Source: Croceivirga sp. (GTDB taxonomy: Bacteria; Bacteroidota; Bacteroidia; Flavobacteriales; Flavobacteriaceae). Taken from it: 64,000 bases of DNA. A program made the position numbers and the translations under genes. Below are positions 1-7,316 of this stretch, in pieces. The notes beneath the pieces are model-generated. The model searched no databases. It was not told the origin of the DNA and saw nothing but the letters and a program-made list of their open reading frames with translations. Within the stretch, counting starts at the first letter, position 1, and each line of letters begins with the position of its first letter. The stretch lies in NCBI GenBank assembly GCA_028281025.1, contig JANQKR010000015.1, positions 1 through 64,000 on the forward strand, in the 5' to 3' direction.

Positions 1-1
1 C

Positions 2-109
2 CTTCAAATTTTCTACAACTATATCATCGCTAAAATCGATAGTATCGTTAATGATATGGAAGACTCTTCAATCTCTTTGATTGATATGTTGGCTGCCCAC
101 AAGAAATAA
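2..109 (+). CDS. MotA/TolQ/ExbB-type proton channel protein, C-terminal end only
   Basis: Only the last 35 codons are inside the window; the gene starts upstream. The tail ends in a short hydrophilic segment (...SLIDMLAAHKK) of the kind that closes flavobacterial TolQ/ExbB/MotA-family proteins. In that family the protein forms the inner-membrane proton channel that powers ExbD/TolR and a TonB- or Tol-like partner. The identification leans mainly on context: a small membrane protein and two ExbD/TolR genes follow on the same strand with short gaps, the usual order for this operon. The fragment itself holds no diagnostic motif, so the family call is inference. Confidence 0.6.
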   Translation, partial: LQIFYNYIIAKIDSIVNDMEDSSISLIDMLAAHKK

Positions 110-134
110 GTAGTAACGGATAAACTATCGGAAA

Positions 135-581
135 ATGCATAGGATTTTAAAAATAATATTAATTGTAATAGGCATTATTGCAGCCATTATGTGTTTTTTC
201 ATGATGCCGGATGCAGCTGATCCAGAGGCTATCAATAGCACAGGAATTAGTGTGATGTTCGGGATTATGTGGCTGCTGTTGGTTATTGCTGCGGTTTCAG
301 CTTTGTTCTTTGGATTAAGGAAAATGTTGACAACAAAAGGCGGATTGAAAAAAGCACTTTTCTCCCTTGGGGGCTTGGTCGTACTTTTCATAATTGGCTA
401 TGCCTTGTCAAACAGTGAAGAAGCTGAAGCAGTAGTGCAAACTTTTGCAGGTAGGGATATTGAACCCACTACTGGAACTGTAAAGAACATCGGTATGATG
501 CTTAACGTGTTCTTTGGAATGGTCTTAATAGCTGTTGCTTTGATGATATGGCCAGGGATCAAGAAATTAATTGGACGTTAA
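135..581 (+). CDS. Small integral membrane protein of unknown function in an ExbB-ExbD operon
   Basis: This 148-residue protein has about four hydrophobic segments (roughly residues 4-23, 38-60, 75-92 and 120-140) and a short acidic loop near residue 95. No catalytic motif is visible and I do not recognise a named family. It starts 25 bases after the TolQ/ExbB-like gene and ends 12 bases before the first ExbD gene, so it is almost certainly co-transcribed with them. A membrane protein in this slot probably helps assemble or regulate the energy-transducing complex, but that is inference from position only. Confidence 0.75.
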   Translation: MHRILKIILIVIGIIAAIMCFFMMPDAADPEAINSTGISVMFGIMWLLLVIAAVSALFFGLRKMLTTKGGLKKALFSLGGLVVLFIIGYALSNSEEAEAVVQTFAGRDIEPTTGTVKNIGMMLNVFFGMVLIAVALMIWPGIKKLIGR

Positions 582-593
582 AAATTTAAAGAC

Positions 594-1202
594 ATGCCTA
601 GAAGAAAAGGAGCACCAGAGGTCAATGCAGGTTCCATGGCGGATATCGCCTTTCTTCTGCTTATCTTTTTCTTGGTGACCACCACCATTGAAACGGATGC
701 AGGATTGGACAGAATGTTACCTCCAGCGGAACCGCCGGAAGACGTTGATGTAGTTATTAAGCAGAAGAATATTTTCACTGTAAACATCAATAGAAATGGT
801 CAGTTACTGGTGGAAGAGGAAATCTTGGACATCAAAAATCTAAGAAAAGAAGCTATTGCCTTCTTGGATAATGGTGGGGATGGTAGTTGCAATTACTGCA
901 AAGGTAGAAAGGATGCTTCTTCTTCGGATAATCCGGAAAAGGCAATTATTTCCTTAAAGAATGATAGGGAAACCAAGTATTCCACCTATATCACGGTGCA
1001 GAACGAGTTGGTTGGTGCCTACAACGATTTAAGGAATAGGGAGGCCCAAAGACTTTATGGTCGTGATTTTACTGAAATGGAGGCTAAATACCTGAATCCG
1101 GAAACACCTTCGGCGGAAAGGGACGACCTAAAGCCCAAAGTGAAGCGGATTCAAGAATTGTTTCCACAGAAATTATCCGAAGCAGAGACCTCCGTTAATT
1201 AA
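594..1202 (+). CDS. ExbD/TolR family biopolymer transport protein (long form with CxxC insert)
   Basis: ExbD/TolR proteins have a short cytoplasmic tail, one membrane helix and a periplasmic domain, and carry proton motive force to TonB-like partners. Here the helix is at residues 17-32 in the typical context ADIAFLLLIFFLVT, and Asp17 matches the family's essential membrane aspartate. At 202 residues it is longer than the usual 130-150. The extra length includes a periplasmic insert with two cysteines (C99 and C102 in CNYC) that recurs in the paralogue at 1852-2466. It is followed after 14 bases by a second, shorter ExbD, the normal paired arrangement in Bacteroidetes. Confidence 0.92.
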   Translation: MPRRKGAPEVNAGSMADIAFLLLIFFLVTTTIETDAGLDRMLPPAEPPEDVDVVIKQKNIFTVNINRNGQLLVEEEILDIKNLRKEAIAFLDNGGDGSCNYCKGRKDASSSDNPEKAIISLKNDRETKYSTYITVQNELVGAYNDLRNREAQRLYGRDFTEMEAKYLNPETPSAERDDLKPKVKRIQELFPQKLSEAETSVN

Positions 1203-1216
1203 TAAAACTAAAGTAG

Positions 1217-1699
1217 ATGGCTAAATTTGCAAAGAAAAAAGATGGGGATTTACCTGCGGTTTCTACGGCTTCCCTCCCAGATATTGTCTTTATGTTGCTG
1301 TTTTTCTTTATGACCGTAACGACGATGAAGGATAGCTCACTGTTGGTGCAAAACACATTGCCCAATGCCAGTGAAGTGAAAAAGTTGGAGAAGAAAGATC
1401 GCGTTATTTATATTTATGTAGGTAAGCCCACCAGGGAATATCAGAGTGTTTATGGCACGGAGCCTAAAATTCAGTTGAACGATAAGTTTGCTGATGTTAA
1501 TGAAGTAGGTACTTACATTTTGGCCGAGCGTGCCAAAAAACCACAAGAATTACAGAATGTGTTGACCACTGCATTAAAAGTGGATAAGGATGCCAATATG
1601 GGCCTTATTTCGGATATCAAACAGAAGTTGAGACAGGTAAATGCATTAAAGGTTAATTACACTACCTATGAAGGAGATGCTTTTAATAATCTCCAATAG
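1217..1699 (+). CDS. ExbD/TolR family biopolymer transport protein (short form)
   Basis: This 160-residue ExbD/TolR homologue has one membrane helix near residues 22-40 (ASLPDIVFMLLFFFMTVTT) with the conserved Asp before it, and a periplasmic domain after it. It is the partner of the longer ExbD just upstream; such heterologous pairs are common in flavobacteria. It closes the first operon, because a strong intrinsic terminator follows its stop codon. A closely similar gene at 2478-2966 makes this the second member of a duplicated pair. Confidence 0.92.
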   Translation: MAKFAKKKDGDLPAVSTASLPDIVFMLLFFFMTVTTMKDSSLLVQNTLPNASEVKKLEKKDRVIYIYVGKPTREYQSVYGTEPKIQLNDKFADVNEVGTYILAERAKKPQELQNVLTTALKVDKDANMGLISDIKQKLRQVNALKVNYTTYEGDAFNNLQ

Positions 1700-1722
1700 G
1701 TAGACCCTATCTAAAATGTACT

Positions 1723-1750
1723 AAAAAACGCCCCGAAAGGGGCGTTTTTT
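1723..1750 (+). terminator. Intrinsic terminator of the first ExbB-ExbD operon
   Basis: A GC-rich stem (CGCCCC / GGGGCG, four-base loop GAAA counted from the sequence) is framed by A's before and a run of T's after. It lies 24 bases past the ExbD stop codon and separates the two ExbD pairs into different transcripts. Confidence 0.9.
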
Positions 1751-1851
1751 GTTTTTAGGGACGAACAGGCGTTTAACAATTTTTTTGGAATGGTTATTGT
1801 GATTATCCAGCAAAGGGAACCGGAATTCCTTCGCTATAAAATCACGGTACT

Positions 1852-2466
1852 ATGTCAAAACTAAAACAAGCCCCCGAAGTTAATGCGGGTTCCATGGCGG
1901 ATATCGCATTTTTATTGTTGATCTTCTTTTTGGTGACCGCCTCAATTGAAACCGATGTAGGATTGAATCGTATCCTGCCAAGGGAAAGCACGGACCCATT
2001 TGTAGAAATAAAAGCAAGAAATCTACTGGAGATCGGCATCAATGCCAAAAACCAGTTAATGGTGGAAGGGGATATCCTACCATTGGAAGAATTACGTACT
2101 AAAGTGGTTTCATTTATTGATAATGGAGGGCTACAAACCAATGATAAAGACTTTTGTGGCTACTGTAAAGGGGAACGGCTTGCCCATCTTTCGGAACATC
2201 CGGACCAGGCGATTATTTCCATAACAACAAGTAGGGACAGTGACTATGCCTATTATGTTTCGGTACAGAATGAAATAATAGGGGCCTATAACCTTCTTAG
2301 AAACCGGGAAAGTTCAAGGCTGTATGGAATAGCATACGAAACCCTTGTACAAAACTATGGCGAGGATATTGGCCCTACGGAGAAGATGGCCATTAAAGGG
2401 AAAATTGAGGCCATAAGGGCCATGTTCCCTCAAAAAATAATTGAACCAGAAGTAATACATCAATAA
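1852..2466 (+). CDS. ExbD/TolR family protein, second long-form copy
   Basis: This 204-residue protein is a clear paralogue of the ExbD at 594-1202. Both start with an APEVNAGSMADIAFLLLIFF-type segment around the membrane helix and share a periplasmic insert with a cysteine pair (C102 and C105 in CGYC here). It probably acts as an energy transducer subunit in the inner membrane. It lies beyond a terminator, so it must have its own promoter in the 100-base gap. I could not find an exact TAnnTTTG box there. No second TolQ/ExbB gene accompanies it, so it may share the upstream channel protein. Confidence 0.92.
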   Translation: MSKLKQAPEVNAGSMADIAFLLLIFFLVTASIETDVGLNRILPRESTDPFVEIKARNLLEIGINAKNQLMVEGDILPLEELRTKVVSFIDNGGLQTNDKDFCGYCKGERLAHLSEHPDQAIISITTSRDSDYAYYVSVQNEIIGAYNLLRNRESSRLYGIAYETLVQNYGEDIGPTEKMAIKGKIEAIRAMFPQKIIEPEVIHQ

Positions 2467-2477
2467 AACTCAAGACC

Positions 2478-2966
2478 ATGTCACCAATTAAGAGAAACAA
2501 CCCTACCAGGTTACCAGCTATTTCCACGGCATCATTACCGGATATCGTGTTTATCCTTTTGTTCTTTTTTATGACGGTAACCACCATCAAGAATCAAAAT
2601 CTTTTGGTGGAAAACCAATTGCCAATGGCCAGTGAAGTGGATAAACTGGACAAGACGGACCGTATCATTGAGATTTTTGTTGGCCCCGTTTCACCCAATT
2701 CCTATGAGGTTGATAATGCACCCGTCAAAATACAAATTGAAGATAGATTGGTTGCCATAAATGAAGTAGGCTATTATTCGCTGAAAGCATTGGGAGCGAT
2801 TCCAGAACACCTTAAGAAATCTGCAATGGTTTCCATAAAGGCCGACAATAAGGTAAAAATGGGTATCATAACCGATCTTAAGAAGGAGCTCCAAAAAGTA
2901 AATCTTCTTAAAATTAACTATACAACGGTAGAAGGAAATGTGTTTAAAAATATGGAATTGAAATAA
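2478..2966 (+). CDS. ExbD/TolR family protein, second short-form copy
   Basis: This 162-residue single-pass protein has its membrane helix near residues 22-40, preceded by ASLPDIVFILLFF with the conserved Asp. It is the paralogue of the protein at 1217-1699 and pairs with the long-form ExbD 11 bases upstream. The conserved order long-short in both pairs argues for duplication of a two-gene block rather than two independent events. The gap to the outer-membrane protein downstream is 50 bases, so that gene may belong to this transcript. Confidence 0.92.
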   Translation: MSPIKRNNPTRLPAISTASLPDIVFILLFFFMTVTTIKNQNLLVENQLPMASEVDKLDKTDRIIEIFVGPVSPNSYEVDNAPVKIQIEDRLVAINEVGYYSLKALGAIPEHLKKSAMVSIKADNKVKMGIITDLKKELQKVNLLKINYTTVEGNVFKNMELK

Positions 2967-3016
2967 GGACCCCTTTCCATTGGCCAAGTAATCCATAGTT
3001 TTCTTTATTTTGCTCT

Positions 3017-3709
3017 ATGCCAAGATTCCTTTTTATTGCGTTAACTTTTTTTTGCCTTGTGCAGAAGATATGTTCCCAAGAAGTCGAAACCCAAGAAGTT
3101 TTTGATGACAAATACCTGGAAGATCAATTTTATATAGGCCTTGGATACAATTTTTTATTGAACAAACCGGAAACCGTTATCCAAAGGAACCTTTCCTATA
3201 ACCTGCAATTGGGGATGATTAAGGACATTCCTTTAAATAAGAAAAGGAACTTTGGCTTGGGGATAGGCCTGGGTTACGGTACCAATTCCTATTATACCAA
3301 TATTCTGGTCAATGAGACCAATAATGGTATAACATATGACCTTCTTGTGGATGGGGATGGTGTGAACAGGAGTAAATTTGAGACCCATGGTGTGGAATTT
3401 CCATTTGAGATCAGATGGCGCACCTCTAACCCCATAACCTACAAATTTTGGCGCGTTTACGCTGGAATCAAAACGGAATATCTTTTTTCAAGAAGGTCAA
3501 AACAGGTTTCAGATTCCGGAAACGAAGCATTTTCCAATCCCAATATTGAACAATGGCAATACGGCCTAACCCTTAATTTTGGGTACAATACCTGGAACTT
3601 GCATCTGTATTGGGCCTTAAGTGATTTTTTGGATGAAAATGCTGTTTTCAATAACGAACCCCTGGACATTAGCCCCATCCGAATAGGAATTATCTTTTAC
3701 GTTTTATAA
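3017..3709 (+). CDS. Outer-membrane beta-barrel protein (PorT/porin-like)
   Basis: This 230-residue protein has a signal peptide (about residues 1-20, ending near KICSQ) followed by alternating aromatic strands such as YIGLGYNFLL, GLGIGLGYG and RIGIIFYVL. The C-terminal strand ends in an aromatic/hydrophobic pattern typical of outer-membrane barrels. It resembles the small 'porin family / PorT-like' proteins of Bacteroidetes. PorT itself belongs to the type IX secretion system, but nothing here shows that this copy does. The link with the ExbD pair suggests an envelope role. Its end overlaps the convergent gene at 3704-4309 by six bases. Confidence 0.7.
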   Translation: MPRFLFIALTFFCLVQKICSQEVETQEVFDDKYLEDQFYIGLGYNFLLNKPETVIQRNLSYNLQLGMIKDIPLNKKRNFGLGIGLGYGTNSYYTNILVNETNNGITYDLLVDGDGVNRSKFETHGVEFPFEIRWRTSNPITYKFWRVYAGIKTEYLFSRRSKQVSDSGNEAFSNPNIEQWQYGLTLNFGYNTWNLHLYWALSDFLDENAVFNNEPLDISPIRIGIIFYVL

Positions 3710-4309
3710 CCAGTACTTAAAAACAAAAAGCTGGGAACAGCACCCTACGAGAAAACCTATGACAAGCTCTATTTTGGAATGGGCCTTCATAAATAGTCGG
3801 GATGTTGCCACAAGTCCAGTCATAAAAGTGAAAATCGCAATCGCAAAAGTGATGTTGATTTCAAAATGAATACTCAGCCCCACCAAATAGACCAAAATAC
3901 TGCCCATTCCCAGTAAATGGACACTTGCCTTTATTCTGGCAAACAACAAAAGAAGCGTCGTAAATGAGGCAATGAGCAGACCAACAAAGAAGTAATAGAG
4001 TTCGTTGATGTAGTTCAAGGGAATTACTTTGTACAAGATCATAAAATGAATGATCATGCTGAGGTAAAGCGGATATTTACGTTCTTCCAGTTTTGGGGCA
4101 AATATTGAGGAGATAAGTCCCAGGTTTCTCAATATTAAGAAAAGGATGATAGGGATGATCACCGTTAAAATAAAAATGGGCAAAACATTACCGCTTTGTA
4201 GTTGAAGGGAACTAAACTTGGGCGTGATCAAGAAGTAGGATATGGTCCCTCCCATAGGGATGAACAGGGGGTGAAAAATGTACGAAACTCCTTTTAACAA
4301 ATAGCGCAT
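3704..4309 (-). CDS. PAP2-phosphatase-like integral membrane protein
   Basis: This 201-residue protein has about six membrane segments. I see remnants of the PAP2 phosphatase signature. S170-R171 followed five residues later by H177 and then E181 fits SRxxxxxHxxx(D/E). K127-x-S-x-H131 resembles the degenerate second motif. The KxxxxxxRP motif is only loosely matched (K73LEERKYP). The family removes phosphate from lipid phosphates or pyrophosphates at the membrane; activity here is uncertain. It overlaps the rpoN stop codon by one base, so it is translated from the same message. Confidence 0.6.
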   Translation of the reverse strand: MRYLLKGVSYIFHPLFIPMGGTISYFLITPKFSSLQLQSGNVLPIFILTVIIPIILFLILRNLGLISSIFAPKLEERKYPLYLSMIIHFMILYKVIPLNYINELYYFFVGLLIASFTTLLLLFARIKASVHLLGMGSILVYLVGLSIHFEINITFAIAIFTFMTGLVATSRLFMKAHSKIELVIGFLVGCCSQLFVFKYWL

Positions 4310-5766
4310 TAGATTTGTTTACGGAGACGGGCAACGGGAAGGCCCAACTGTTCCCGATATTTGGCAACGGTCCTTCTGGCTATGGGATACCCCCTTTCCT
4401 TTAAGATTTTTGCCAGTTTATCGTCGGTCAGCGGTTTCTTCTTATTCTCTTCTTTAATGACCGTTTCCAAAATCTTTTTGATCTCTTTGGTGGAGACGTC
4501 CTCTCCTTGTTCATTTTTCATGGATTCCGAGAAGAATTCCTTAATAAGCTTGGTGCCGTAAGGAGTATCCACATATTTACTGTTCGCCACTCTGGAGACC
4601 GTGGAAACGTCCATATCGATCTGATCGGCAATATCCTTGAGGATCATGGGTTTCAGCTTCCGCTCATCACCGCTCAAAAAATACTCTTTTTGGTAGTGCA
4701 TTATGGCGTTCATGGTAACAAAAAGTGTTTGTTGACGCTGTTTTATGGCATCTATGAACCATTTAGCCGCATCCAATTTTTGTTTGATAAATAGTACAGT
4801 GTCCTTTTGGGATTTACTTTTATCCTTTGCGCTTTTATAGCCCTTGAGCATATTGGTGTATTCCTTGGACACATGAAGTTCTGGGGCATTTCGTCCGTTT
4901 AAGGTCAACTCCAACGTACCATCAACAATTCTTATGGAAAAATCGGGGACAACATGTTCCACAAATCTATTATTTCCCGAAAAAGAGCCCCCAGGTTTTG
5001 GATTTAGCTTTTCAATCTCCGCTATGGCCTCCTTTAATTCTTCCTCTGTAATGTCGTGTTTGGTCTGTAGCTTGCTATAATGCTTTTTGGTAAATTGTTC
5101 AAAGGACTTTTCTATGATTGCCAGGGCCAACGCTATGGAAGGACTTGGTTCCTTTCTGCGCATCTGTATGGCCAAACATTCGTCCAATGAACGGGCTGCT
5201 ACGCCGGGAGGGTCCAACTCCTGTACAATTTTTAAAACACTTTCAATGGTCTTTTCGTCGGTATAAATGTTTTGGGTAAAGGCCAGGTCGTCCATAATAT
5301 CGGTAATGGGCCTTCGGATATAGCCACTTTCGTCAACACTGCCCACCAGAAATTCGGCAATGGCCCATTCCTCATCATTCAGGGAAACCGTACTTAATTG
5401 GTTGATCAAATATTGATTGAAGGATATTCCAGCTGCATAGGGTATGCTTTTCTCATCATCATCCGAGCTGTAATTACTTACTTGGGTGCGGTAGTCCGGT
5501 ATTTCATCATCACTTAGGTATTCATCTATGTTGATGTCATCCGTGGCTATGGTCTCACTGTCCTGATGGTCATCATAGGTGTCCTCATAGGTGTCTTCCA
5601 ATCTGTCTGCATCCGCCTTTCCACTTTCCAATGCGGGATTCTCCTCCAATTCCTGTTTTAATCGTTGCTCAAATGCCTGTGTGGGCAGTTGGATCAACTT
5701 CATTAACTGAATTTGCTGTGGAGATAGCTTTTGGGAAAGTTTAAACTGTAAGTGTTGTTTTAGCAT
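4309..5766 (-). CDS. rpoN: RNA polymerase sigma-54 factor
   Basis: Sigma-54 directs RNA polymerase to -24/-12 promoters and needs an AAA+ activator. The 485-residue protein has the expected layout: a Gln-rich region I at the N-terminus (residues 1-45, with SPQQIQLMKLIQLP), an acidic region II (about 50-100), the core-binding domain, and a C-terminal DNA-binding domain. The diagnostic RpoN box ARRTVAKYRE is at residues 463-472. The start follows the asnS stop by 44 bases in the same direction. The acidic region II is a normal trait in Bacteroidetes. Confidence 0.97.
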   Translation of the reverse strand: MLKQHLQFKLSQKLSPQQIQLMKLIQLPTQAFEQRLKQELEENPALESGKADADRLEDTYEDTYDDHQDSETIATDDINIDEYLSDDEIPDYRTQVSNYSSDDDEKSIPYAAGISFNQYLINQLSTVSLNDEEWAIAEFLVGSVDESGYIRRPITDIMDDLAFTQNIYTDEKTIESVLKIVQELDPPGVAARSLDECLAIQMRRKEPSPSIALALAIIEKSFEQFTKKHYSKLQTKHDITEEELKEAIAEIEKLNPKPGGSFSGNNRFVEHVVPDFSIRIVDGTLELTLNGRNAPELHVSKEYTNMLKGYKSAKDKSKSQKDTVLFIKQKLDAAKWFIDAIKQRQQTLFVTMNAIMHYQKEYFLSGDERKLKPMILKDIADQIDMDVSTVSRVANSKYVDTPYGTKLIKEFFSESMKNEQGEDVSTKEIKKILETVIKEENKKKPLTDDKLAKILKERGYPIARRTVAKYREQLGLPVARLRKQI

Positions 5767-5810
5767 TATACAGTGATGGTTTCCTTTCTTCTAAAAATAA
5801 AGAAATGAAT

Positions 5811-7247
5811 TTAAAATTCCGCATTTTGGGGTGTACGTGGAAATGGAATGACATCTCGGATGTTTCCCATACCCGTTGCAAACTGAACCAATCGTTCAAA
5901 ACCAAGTCCAAACCCACTGTGCACGGCGGTACCAAATTTTCTTAAATCCAAATACCACCATAGTTCTTCTTCGGGGATGCCCAAATCAGCCATTTTTTGC
6001 TGAAGGACTTCCAAGCGTTCTTCCCGTTGTGAGCCGCCAACAATTTCCCCAATCCCCGGAAACAGGACGTCCATGGCCCTTACCGTTTTTCCATCTTCGT
6101 TCAAGCGCATATAAAAAGCCTTTATGGTAGCGGGATAATCGAACAGGATAACGGGACATTTAAAGTGCTTCTCTACCAAAAAGCGTTCGTGCTCACTTTG
6201 CAGATCGGCTCCCCATTCATCAATCGGATATTCAAACTTTTTCTTCTTATTGGGTTTTGAATTTCTAAGAATATCAATGGCTTCCGTATAGGTTACCCGT
6301 TTAAAGTTGTTATCGACCACAAAACGCAATTTTTCCAAAAGGGCCATCTCACTGCGTTCTGCCTGGGGTTTGGTCTTTTCCTCATCCAATAGTCTTTTTT
6401 CCAAAAACTTCAGATCATCTTCACAATGCTCCAGAACGTATTTTAGAACGCCTTTGATAAAATCTTCGGCCAAATCCATGTTGGCATCCAGATCGTAAAA
6501 GGCCATTTCCGGTTCAATCATCCAAAACTCTGCCAGGTGACGGGAAGTATTGGAATTTTCGGCCCTAAAGGTTGGGCCAAAGGTATATACCTTTCCCAAT
6601 CCCATGGCATAGGCCTCTGCTTCCAATTGACCGGACACGGTCAGGTTGGTTTCCTTGCCAAAAAAATCTTCCTTATAGTTTACTTCCCCATCCTCGGTCA
6701 GTGGTGGATTTTTGGCATCCAGGGTGGTCACCCGAAACATTTCACCGGCACCTTCGGCATCGGAGCCCGTAATAATTGGAGCGTGCATATAATAAAATCC
6801 GTTCTGTTGAAAGTAATTGTGGATGGCAAATGACAAAGCGGACCTTACCCGCATTACTGCGGAAAATGTATTGGTGCGCACCCTAAGGTGTGCTTTCTCC
6901 CGTAGAAATTCCAGTGAGTGCTTTTTGGGTTGGATCGGGTAGGTTTCGGCATCTGCCTTTCCATGGATAAAGAGATCGGTGACCTGAATTTCCACATCCT
7001 GTCCCCGCCCCTGGCTTTCCACCAAGTTCCCCTTGACCTTTATGGCAGCTCCGGTGGAAATGGAACGTATCAGTTCTTCCTCGAAATTCCCATAGTCCAC
7101 CACACACTGTATGTTTTTTATGGTGGAACCGTCATTTAAAGCAATAAATCGATTGCTCCTAAATGTTTTCACCCATCCTTCAACAATAACTTCTTGGGAC
7201 TTTGCTTCTTCCCCCAATAACCGTTTAATGGAAAACGAATTCATCAT
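5811..7247 (-). CDS. asnS: Asparaginyl-tRNA synthetase
   Basis: AsnRS charges tRNA-Asn with asparagine. The 478-residue class II enzyme begins with an OB-fold anticodon-binding domain (residues 1-120, with [13 protein letters not shown]). The catalytic domain follows, with motif 2 ([20 protein letters not shown]) and motif 3 ([12 protein letters not shown]). The sequence [13 protein letters not shown] at the end is typical of AsnRS rather than AspRS. It lies between the RND exporter gene and rpoN, all co-directional with gaps of 69 and 44 bases. Confidence 0.96.
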   Translation of the reverse strand: MMNSFSIKRLLGEEAKSQEVIVEGWVKTFRSNRFIALNDGSTIKNIQCVVDYGNFEEELIRSISTGAAIKVKGNLVESQGRGQDVEIQVTDLFIHGKADAETYPIQPKKHSLEFLREKAHLRVRTNTFSAVMRVRSALSFAIHNYFQQNGFYYMHAPIITGSDAEGAGEMFRVTTLDAKNPPLTEDGEVNYKEDFFGKETNLTVSGQLEAEAYAMGLGKVYTFGPTFRAENSNTSRHLAEFWMIEPEMAFYDLDANMDLAEDFIKGVLKYVLEHCEDDLKFLEKRLLDEEKTKPQAERSEMALLEKLRFVVDNNFKRVTYTEAIDILRNSKPNKKKKFEYPIDEWGADLQSEHERFLVEKHFKCPVILFDYPATIKAFYMRLNEDGKTVRAMDVLFPGIGEIVGGSQREERLEVLQQKMADLGIPEEELWWYLDLRKFGTAVHSGFGLGFERLVQFATGMGNIRDVIPFPRTPQNAEF

Positions 7248-7316
7248 AGGTAACCAAAATTAAGCCCCAAAGATAATTCTTTAGCCCAAGTAGAATAGGT
7301 ATTTCTGCAAGAAAAA

